Shown in pieces: positions 28,001-38,800 of a stretch of DNA of 64,000 bases (within the stretch, counting starts at the first letter, position 1; every line of letters starts with the position of its first letter). The translations under genes were made by a program, and so were the position numbers. Origin of the DNA: Distichodus sexfasciatus (taxonomy: Eukaryota > Chordata > Actinopteri > Characiformes > Distichodontidae); the NCBI GenBank assembly GCA_032718565.1, contig JAVGVS010000023.1, positions 2,615,277 through 2,679,276 on the forward strand, in the 5' to 3' direction. The notes beneath the pieces were generated by a model. It was not told the DNA's origin and did not search any database. It worked only from the letters and a program-made list of their open reading frames with translations.

Positions 28001-31000
28001 GTATATGGTCTAACTTTTGTTGACTGTGAAATGTTTCAACATTTTTTGCAATAGGTAATGCTGAACATAGTCTCATTTTGGCATATTTGTTGGCCTTTTT
28101 CTTTCTAATAATTTCTAAACCACTTTTAGGTATCTTTATGAGCACCTGCAATGTGGACGTTCGCTGGTTTCCCTTCGACATCCAAAAGTGTGAGCTGAAA
28201 TTCGGCTCTTGGACGTTTGACGGTTGGCTGCTGGACCTCCAGATGAGTGAGGCAGATATTTCTGGCTACATGCCCAATGGAGAGTGGGACCTTGTGGGTG
28301 AGTGGAGATGCTTCTTATCAACTACATACAAGATTTTAGACTTTGAACATGGGGGTTCTGGTATTTTTCTGAACTGAAGATGAGAGCAAACACCAAGACA
28401 ACTCACTGAATATTGTCTAAAAAAATGCTGTGATTTCACAGTCTAATGATCTGTTCCAGACAAACTTAAGCCCTAAACTAGTCTATAAAATATTGGAATA
28501 ACTGTAAAAGTCAAGGCGGGATTTCATTATGTATGGCGAATCAAGCCTTCTGCCCAGAGCTCCGTGTCCAAGCAGTCTCAGATCTACTGTAAAACTGTAC
28601 CAGATCCAAATGTCATTTTTCAGAACTAACGAATTCTGGACTCATGACAGAGCTTCAGTCCGGGACTCCTGAAATAGCAACGTAGCTGTGTGAGAGCCAT
28701 CATGAGAGTCGTGTGCCCCGGCCTGGAGCTGTAGATGTATAATTATTGTTCCACATATTCATTGTTTGGTTCCGTTCTATAAATCGGCCTGTTGGTTGCA
28801 GCGAACGCTAATCGGAGCTTGAAGGAAATTGATTTTCATAAGTCTGGCAAATCCAATAGTCACTAGGCTCTGCTCACAAATAAAATTGGTATGTTAAATG
28901 GGTTTGCATGCATGCAACGTACTGAAAAAGTCTGGAAAATTCTCAAATTCTCATGTTTGCCACAGCTACTTGCTTATTATTAATGATATTTTAGAAATGT
29001 CTCCAGCACATAGGTTCTCTAAATGAAAATGGACCAAGTTTCTATGCCTACTGCACTGGTATAAGCACTAATGCCATGAGCCATTTTCACTGGGGTAAGC
29101 AGGAATGGATCTGCTTTGACACCTGACCAGGACTCCATTGAGATGATGCTCCTGGACAGTAAATGAAACCGTCCAATCTGTCCCCATTACATTTAAGCCC
29201 ACAATCAGCCTTGCTGTATCTGATCTGCTGGGGGGCCAATTTGATTATGCTCAATTGAATTAAGTGGCCAAGTAGAAGTCGATGGGAAAAGCTCAAATGC
29301 TGCACATCTCTGTCTCTTTTCTCATCTGCTAATCGTTTTGCTGTGTCCTTTTTTTTCCTTTCCATTACTGTTATGTTCTGTTTCACAAGCCGGCTGCTCT
29401 CTATTACTGCCATTCCAGGCTTACCCTTCAGTTCTGTCATTGCTTTCAGGTTTTCCTGCTTCTTAGATAAATGTTTAAAAAATGCCATTCTCCCTGTGCA
29501 ACACCGTTTTTTTGCTGCCTACCAAGACACGCTTGAGAAATTAGCAGTTGCCTGAGATTCGGTTCACGGCGCCGTGAAAAATGCCTCAGGGTGTAGTACC
29601 GCTGCTGGATGTAGAAAAGAGTGAAGATCAATGGTGTGACTGCTAACCTGAGAGGTCCAAGGGGACTCCAACCATTTTAGACCAACCACGGGGCAACAAT
29701 GGGACATAGCCCCAGAGATATACACGAGACAGTGATCTGAGCTTTTCCTATGGAAACAAAGGTATTTCTAAGCTTTCCAATATTTTCTCATCATTGCACC
29801 ATTTCAGACAGAAATTCATACAAAAGGATTATAAATAATTACTGAACTTTGTTCCTCTAATCTACTCACCTGTCAGCAGTAGGGCGACTAGACAGTCCAA
29901 TAAAAGCAGGACAGTCCTCTTTTTATTAACCATGTCATGCAAGCTACAGGCAGGATGTTAGGTTTTTATTTATAGGTCAAATCAATTTTTGTTACTGTTA
30001 TTATAAATCACTTTGATTTCCATCTGTACTGAGGGCTGCAGCAATACAATATTCACTGGTATATAGTCCTTGGGTATCAGTTAAATATTATTTTATGCAC
30101 TTTGTACTTGGACTGAGCATTATCAATACTGGCATTTTTCACTCTACACTTGATGCTTTTAAATGAAAGTGATGCAATTTTTTTCTCATTACATTCATAT
30201 TGACAACAGTCACAGTCAGTTTTTGCACTCTGATTTCATCTCTAGTGAAAGATTTTTTTAAAACTGATACTGAACGAGATGATATAACCAGCTTCAGAAT
30301 GTTATATGCCACGTAGCTTGAATTTATACAACAAACACCGGCATGTTCCATTTACTCTGTGCCAACCTGAGTGTTGATTTGTTCCACAGTGTAGTCTTCA
30401 TTAAAGGCATTCAACAACTGGGAGTATATTCTGAAAACAAGTAAAAGAAAACCCTTTAAGAATTACTTTAAGTATTTCTTGTAATGGCTAACCTTTACTA
30501 ATACTTCAGTGCTGTCAGATACATTAGTACTTTTACATAAATAGTATTCCAAAGATTGAATTTTTAGCTTAGAATCATTGCCTTTCTAAGGAAATATTTG
30601 ATTTTACTTATGGTATGGCACTAATTGTACTTTTTATACTGGTACTCTTTACACCACTGGTACCATGGTTGTCTATGACCTGATCACAAATAATTTATAC
30701 ATTTTTAGCAGTTTTACACAAGTAATAAATACCATAATAGCTAACATTTACTGCCACAGAGCCACGATAGAGCCTGGACAGAAACACACTTCTGTCCTGG
30801 AAATTCTGACAAATCTTCACATTAAAAGAAGAAAGATGATGGAATACAAAGGGTGTGATGGCTACATTCATACAGTTGTAAAAAGCAAGACAATGTGGAA
30901 GTAATCCAAAGTATTCAGAATAAGTCACTCACACTGAGTAATCTAACAGAATATACTACAAATGACATTTTAGGGCATGTATTCTTTAATGGAACACATT

Positions 31001-34000
31001 TTAAAAGTAACCTTCCCAACACTGTCAGTATTATCATTGGTAATATTGATAACATCTGTAGTAAAACAGGGACTTTTTTTCCCCAAAACACACAACTAAA
31101 CTCAGCAGCTATTGACCAAACCCTTCATGATTTGTATGGGATGTAATAGGACATCAGATTTCCATTTTATTCTTTGTAAGGAATCTTTACTTTTCTTGAA
31201 GTGTCAGACAAAACAAACACCAAAAATAGGCTCATTGTTTTGTCTGTCTGATGTGTTGTGTCTGCCTCGAAATCAGAAAAGGCTTCACTGTGTTGCATGT
31301 AAATCAGATGTCATCATTATCTACCTTCCTACTGTGAGATGATGTTTCAGCTGTGCTTCTCTCACCGTCTCCCATGTCTTCAGGTGTGCCCGGCTCACGG
31401 AATGAGCTTTTTTATGATTGCTGTAAGGAGCCGTATCCGGACGTGACATTCGTGGTGACCATCCGTAGGCGAACGCTCTACTACGCATTGAACCTGCTCA
31501 TCCCCTGCGTGCTGCTGTCGTCCATGACCCTGCTGATCTTCTTGCTGCCTGCTGATTCTGGAGAGAAAATCTCCCTGGGTAAGCTTACAGAGAAAGAAAC
31601 AACAGAGAGTGTTGATTTTTTCCAAGGCTTTATGGCGAGACATGTCTAATAAAAGGCAACATGGGTGGAAAGGGTATAAAACATTGAATGGAGAGTTCCA
31701 CATTGCATTTCTATACCTACTCCACATTCCACACACTTTACTTCTACATCTTCTCAACTTCCCCAGGTAGTGCAGTGACATTGTTCTTATGTTTATACTT
31801 GTTGAGACCGACCCTTTATGAACGGATAATGAGTCATAATTCCGCCTCATCTCCAGCACTTGCCTCCCACTGTAACATATTGACTTTTGTGCTCGACCCA
31901 AAATGAAATCAATCACCACACCATTTTCTTCCTTTTTTTGACTCTGCAAAGAATGAAAAATGCACAGGAGCTAAACAGCCCATCAATAGCAACAAACAGA
32001 AGCAACAAAATGAGCAAAACCGAGTAGATATTATTTTTCAACTGTGGAAGACTGTTTCCTTCTGAGGACAAAAAAAACATGATTAGTTTGGAGAGCCGTG
32101 ATCGAAACTGACATGGAAGTATTAAATATAATGATCTTATTTAACACCGTGCACAGCTCCCTCAAGCTTAGCCATTTAGTTCTCACCTCAACACAGCATC
32201 TAATCATTGTTGTTGTTTTACAGTCTTTGCACAGGCAAAAGACCCCAATCTGAGCTCATTTGTATCCGCTGTTGGTTCTCCAAACCCAACACAGCTGCAC
32301 CAGTCGAGTGAGAATTGACAGTCAATGTCAGGAATAGGCCGTTCATAATTCTCGGAGGTCCATTTGGCTATTTCTTTAGCAATATTCGGTCCTCTTTGAA
32401 CAGTTCCTGTCTGATTCTTTAGTGTATCTGACCCGTGACCCTGCTTCTCAAACAGGCCTTATTCTCCACTTTTGTGCTAATGTTTCTCCTTAACTTATTT
32501 CCTTTTCTTAATTCTCACCCCATAACCCCTCTCACTCTTTTTCCCGTCTGTATTTTTTCATCTTTGTTCATTAAAGTGCTTCCCTTGCTACCAGCTCAAA
32601 ATACCTCCACCCAGTGGAGCCTTATTCAATGCTCTTGTGCTCATCCTTCACAAATTCTACAATCTGTGCCTGTTTGTGTCCCCTGTTGGCTCTCTAAACC
32701 CAATGCATCAGCATGAATCGAGTAAGGATTGACAGTCAATATGAGAATTGGACAGTTCTTCATTCTCACTAGTCCATTTAGAAATGGCCTTAGCAACATC
32801 TGGTCCTCTTTGAACAGCTCCTGTCTAGTGCTTTACAGCAGCTGGGCAGTGACCCTGCTTCACTCTGCCACTGTAAGCACACCAGTGGACTTCATCCGAG
32901 CCAAATGTACTGCTATGAAAGCCTCTGCTTGTATACCGTAGACAAGGAACTAGCTCAACAATTCAGTAGGGAGGGTACAGCACAGTATGTTCAGGGAACA
33001 TACTGAGCATTAAATCAGGACTGGCCGACGCTCTGAATTCAGACCATCTTTGAAAGCAACAGGAAAAAGCAGAACACTGAATGGAGGTCTAAGATCAAGT
33101 TTTAGTGGGTGGTGCACTTTTAATGAACAAGAAAAAATAGAGAGGGAGAAAGAGTGAGTGGCTAATGGGGTGAAAGTTAAGAGAGGAATGAAGTTAAAGA
33201 GATAAGGGCACTTGTGGAGCATTAGCACAAGAGCAACGAACAAGGCCAAGAGGGTTAATGAGGGGAGAGGAGATGAATGAAGGGCGAAATTTTGAAAAAC
33301 GCCTGTTCAAAAGAGAAATGCAAAGAGACAGATAAAATGGCGGCAGAGAATGTTGTGCAAATTAGCCGAATGAATAGTGATTAAAAAGAACAAGAGATCA
33401 AATGGAAGACTAATTTTAATTCTGGAATTTGAGGATGCTTTTGACGGCAGTCATGTCTGAAAATGGTGCTTTGCTGTGGACCAGTAAAGATAATTAATCT
33501 ATTGACGTAATTAAGCAAAATCGAAAGGACAAGGAATGTGAAGGTTGAGAGAAAGAGAGGGAGAGAAATTAAGTGAGAGAATAATGGCTGACTGCATAAT
33601 GGCCTTCCAAGAATTTCACACACAGCTGGAAACCTGGAACGAAACGTGAACAACCATACAATCCCAGATCAGAGGTCAAGCATTGCTGCATTTCGTTGCC
33701 TGAAACTGATATGAATCCAGGCTTCTTTAAGGCTACAGTTATTAACACCAGTTTCTTAAAAAAGCATTCATCTTGATGAACATTCTCTGTGAACAGCTTT
33801 GCCCATGACAGGTGTTTTATTGGGCATCTATTATGCCAGAAGAGCACTTCTAAAATTTGAGCTGAAAAGAGTTTACAAGAAGGCAATGAAGAAGATTTAA
33901 GGGGGTTTAGTGAGAGATAGACGGATGAACAACAACGTGGGTCGGAGGGAGGAGTGGAAGAGACACACAGTAGAACGAGAGGGTGAGTGGGGAGGATGTG

Positions 34001-35808
34001 AGCAGGAGTAAAGTGTGATTGGGGAAGACAAATGCCTCAATGTAATTCCCTTTATGTATCACTTCATCAAGCTCCAGTTCCCCGGCCAATCAAATCTGAC
34101 CGAATCAGGGTCCTTCTAAATCTGGTCGGGTGCCTTGGTGCTAGCTTAGCTTTAAAGTGACAGAGTCACTTAAGGAGGTTTGCTCCTAATGGGAGATGCT
34201 AAATCCCAATAAGAGTTTGTTTCTGCTCCAGCAGACTCTGCCACATGTGTTTATCCACACACTCTTTCCACCTGTCCCTGCAGGTATTACGGTTCTCCTC
34301 TCGTTAACAGTCTTCATGTTGCTGGTTGCAGAAATCATGCCTGCCACCTCCGACTCCATTCCACTTATAGGTAAGTGTGGGTGTGTGTTTGTGTGGCTGT
34401 TCTCAATTTTTGTGACTGTTAGAGATTTTTCTATGTGAGGTCCTCACAAGGAAAAAAATGGTCAAAATGGTCAAAAGATTAGCTTTTGGTTGCTGATTTT
34501 AAGGTTAGGATTACAGGTTTAGGTTAGGGAGGTGGTGGTGGTCTAGTGGTTAGAATACTCGCCTCTGGACCAAGAGGTTGTGGGTTTGATTCCTACCTCC
34601 AGAACTACCATCACTGGATCCCTGAGCAAGACCCTTAAACCCAAGTTGCTCCAGGGAGACTGTCCCTAAAATTATGAAATGGTAGTCACTGTGGATAAAA
34701 GTGTTTGCTGAATGCCGTAAATATAAATAAGGGCAACAAGATTTAATCCTTTTATTCATAAACTGTCACCAAGCCAAAATGCTATGGATGATTATGGAAA
34801 AACCAAAACTTTTCAATTAACACCTCATGAAATTATGCAATAACCAACTATGATTCAAATACAAATGAAGTGAAAGTGAGTGATTATTTGTCATTGTGAA
34901 CAAACCACAGCACAGCACACAGTGCACCACAAGGAAATATGACCTCTGCATTTAACCTCCATGATGGAGGTCTTCCATGATGGAGCAGTGGGCCAGCACC
35001 CGGAGAGCAGTGCTTGAGTACCTCAGTGGTAACTTTACTGGTCTGGGATTCAAACCGGCAACCTGCCCAAAATTTGGTTTCTATTTGTTTGTCATACTCT
35101 GCTCTCACATCAGTTTGCCCACATTTTTGGCATTCTGTCATTCACCATCATTAGGAGACTGAGATGATTTCCAACAGTTGCTGATGGGGATCTTCTAAGT
35201 GTTAAGCTTCCCTAAATTTTGTTGTAAACATCAGGATGTGGGATATACTTGTGGAGATAGCTGTACATCAAATCATCAAATAGACATCATGAATAGAAGA
35301 TGTTCACTTATTTTTTATCTCTACATTTCACCCACCTTTTAAAATGATGAAGTAGCCAAAACTTTGGATTGACACCCATAAAATTATGGAGTAACCAAAT
35401 TTGAAAAAATCTGCTTTTTGTTTAAACCAAATCTGTCTTTGAGACTGTCCCTGCAATGAAGGAATGTAAGCCTCTCAGGATATGAGTGATGCTAAATGCT
35501 GTCGATAGATTTCAAGTACAGTTGATCTTTTTAAAGAATAGATATTTGGACAACTGCTGACTTAATGCAGCATATTTGAACATACAGTACACTGGTTCTT
35601 TATTCCTTTTATGCCACATAGTCGGAACATACGGATCGTAATCCACTCAAGCGTATGCTGTGCATTAAAGTATGTCATTAGAAAGGCCTTGAAATGCGTC
35701 ACCAGGTGTGCCCAGACTTTTGACTGCTATTGCAGACATACTGTATAGGGAGAAAGAGAGTTTGACAACCACCTGAAAAATTCTTATAATACATAACAAC
35801 CCACACAT

Positions 35809-35840
<32 letters not shown>

Positions 35841-38800
35841 GTTTCCATGTCTTCCTTTGCCTGGTGTGTGACTCATTCACTAAATTTAACACTGCATGCA
35901 TCATTCAGCGCTCCTAGTTTGGATGGAGCTGAACTTAGCTTTTTGTTATGGCCAAAGGCTCTGGTCTGGCAAACATCTGCTCCAAAAAAACCTGGTGTGT
36001 GTGTCTGTGTGTATGTGTGTGTGGAGTTGGAAGTGGAGGTTTGGAGGTAGAGAAACAAATGTCCCCTGTCAAGCCGCCCCCCCCTCCCTCCCACCGCCCA
36101 TGTTCAATTCCCCCTCATTTACGGTCTGGCGAAAAGCGCTAAGTCATGATCTGTGCAGATATATAGCAAGTGCTGGCATGTGTCAGGTTATGAATGGCTG
36201 GCAGACACCGTCCCACCGTTCTCTTTCTTCTTGCACTCACTCTCTCTTTCTGTCACTCTTCTTCCTCTAACTGCCTGCTTATGACTCACCGCTCTTTCCT
36301 GCTCCTGCTCTCTCTCTCCTTGTGTTTTTTCCCACATTTTTATTACAAGCCCCTTTTTTCCTGTATTGAAGCAGGGGGTACGAAGCTATTTTGCTATGGG
36401 ACCAATAAATTAAAGGTTAATGCATTCTTCTCTCTCTTTTTTTCCTTCTTTTTGTGTCTCTCTCTTGCTCTCTCTCAGGGCAGTACTTTGCCAGTATAAT
36501 GATCATCGTTGGAATGTCAGTCATAGCCACTGTGGTTGTACTGCAATACCATCATCATGACCCAAATGGAGGAAACATGCCCAAATGGGTATCTTATTTT
36601 TTTTTTTTAATCTCTACACATGCGCACACACAAACACACACTCTCCAAATCCCAATAACTCCAGGTGCTCATCATCCATCTTCCTTGTGATTCGTTTCCT
36701 GTTTCTTTTCCCCACTGTAGTGATGAGTGTCACTGAGATACCAGATTCACTAATAATACAGAGCCGCATGCCTTAAATGAGTAAATGGAACACAGATAAA
36801 TCTGGATCTGCAATCTATCTGCCTTGATGAATGGCCCTTTTTCGGCCTTCCGCAGGCCAATTAGTAACGCGACGGATGTTTTCAATCTAACGCTACCCGC
36901 TCAAAATGGCAGCTTCACCAAACGACAGTAATAAGGGGCCCTCCTTTGGTCTGCCGAGGGCCTGTATCGCTCCCAGACAGCTGCCGCAGATGCGCTGTGA
37001 CCTTAGCATTACAATGTGGAAAAATGTTAATGATTATTCACGGACGAGCACCTTGTTTACAAAGGACGTGCCATATTGGCTGGCTCAATGCTAATTTTTT
37101 CATTCATCAATATCAGTGCAGACTAATGATAACACATTAGGACAGTCGCGTTCGGCTATTTGGGATGGCAGTGTTAACAGTAGCTCTTTTTTACTTGATT
37201 ATGATTTTCAGGTGGGTGCATTTTCACTAAACTGTAGTAACATTTTAATAATAATGCACCCATCCTACAACATCCAAATACACAAATATTTAATAACTTG
37301 TCTTTGTTTTGTTTTTAAAAATAGGTTATTGTATGTATTGTGTGTTATATGTATTAATACACATGTAATACATACAATAACCTGATATTAAAATATATCA
37401 TATTTAAAATGTCCTTATTATTAAAGTTAAAATAAACAAAGGCAAGTTAATACATTTAATAATACAGAAATAATAGATACGACAATGAAATGGGAATTAC
37501 TTAATAAAATAATTCACCTTTATTTTAATTATAATACTAACAAAAATAGTAAAAATAGTAATAATAATAATAATAATAAAGATCAATGCATCATATGATA
37601 ATTGTGTTTCCAGTGCAAAGGGTTTAGTCACAATAATGAAACCCCACACACCCACAGGGACACACACACACACACACGGTGTCAGTCAGTCTCAGCTGCA
37701 GTTGCCTTTATGACAAACTAGGCCATGATGCTCAGATCAGCACTGCAGGGTTCCTAAAAATATTGTTGCAGAAAGATCACAGAATTTGCCAGAGAAAAAT
37801 ATCATTTTGAAAACTGGGCTGAATTGTTGACGGGTTTCCTCAAACAGCGCTGCAAAAGAAATAACTAGTCTAAACTCCACCAATGTTAAAACTATTAAGA
37901 TAAGAGAATTAAAGTGAATTAAAGTGAGTGATTAGTTGTCATTGTGAACACAGCACAGCACACAGTGCACCACAATGAAATGCGACCTCTGCATTAAACC
38001 AATACGTGAAGGGGCAGTTTGTGGCAGTACTTGGGGACGGTACTTTGCTCATGAGCACCGCAGTGGAACCTTTACCGCTCTGGGGCTTGAAGTGACGACC
38101 TTCCAATCACAGGGCCATCTCCCTAACCGTTACACTACCAATCTGCCCCATGTTAGTAGGCCAGCTTTAATTAGCGTCAAATGGACAAAGAACATGAGGG
38201 TAGTTGATAATATGCAGAAGAAGAAAGTGAGAAAAAGTGGGCAGAAAAAGAATAAGAAAGATATATGAATAGTATAGACACACTTTCAAAAATGAGAACA
38301 TGGGAAGCATTACGTTGACCATAAGAACAGATCATATGCAACCAGTTCAAATATGTAGCACAGTTTTCAAGAACTCCATATTCCACCAGCTTATATATGT
38401 AGCCTTGGCTTTACTGTGGGCTCTGGGATGTCAGACGTGGCAGTGACACGCTAAACTCTTCACCAATGGGATTTGGACAGAATGCAGAGCTGCCCTCGAG
38501 ACTCACTGACTGGAAAAACCAAGGCTAAGCTACACACGCTGCTCTCACTAAATACATGAGGCTGTTTTCAGTCACACTGAAATGCAGCCACAATAGAAGT
38601 CATGCATTCACTCACAAAAGGGAAAAAAGTAATAAAGGAAAAAGGGGTTGGGAATGAAAACCAATGACTCGTCGTATACTGGAATATTTTCTCCCTTCAT
38701 TAACATCCAAACTGTCAGGGGGTTTAATGAGGTTTCTTTGTGCATTGATCCACATTGAAGGTCACTAAAGGCACCTCTGAAAGGAGCTCCAGCGTACTAT

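Larger units (their letters stand above)
16373..28129 (+). other. Intron 5, the longest intron
   Basis: 11,757 bp, AT-rich. It contains an AC repeat at 17614-17657, the nested SINE/MITE at 18391-19035, a degenerate antisense LINE at about 19900-20700, an AT repeat near 21940-21985, a decayed transposon-like stretch near 23597-23960 with a GTGTTGGGGAGTAGC end motif, and a hAT-like remnant near 24105-24190 with repeated GATGCATCACGATG motifs. I see no exon in it. The acceptor is CACTTTTAG. Confidence 0.85.
31579..34283 (+). other. Intron 7
   Basis: 2,705 bp. It carries two diverged copies of a segment of about 190 bp at 32258-32448 and 32668-32865 (listed separately). No exon-like reading frame is seen. 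The acceptor is CCCTGCAG. Confidence 0.85.
34371..36478 (+). other. Intron 8
   Basis: 2,108 bp. It holds a plus-oriented SINE (family C) at 34530-34730, an antisense family B SINE at 34869-35065 and a TG repeat at 35811-35840. The acceptor is preceded by a long CT/T tract at 36421-36476. Confidence 0.9.

Noticed and set aside
31395..31949. 184-codon minus-strand frame
   Set aside because: Antisense of receptor exon 7 plus adjacent intron; the sense strand is clearly coding.
36479..36484. Alternative acceptor of exon 9 (GGCAG, 5 nt downstream)
   Set aside because: It would break the reading frame and lose the conserved QYF start. The AG at 36477-36478 gives the 110-nt exon.
38085..38149. tRNA gene-like A- and B-boxes (also at 3990-4040, 39250-39310 and 34540-34600)
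   Set aside because: They are heads of SINE copies joined to SINE bodies, without a complete cloverleaf, so not tRNA genes.
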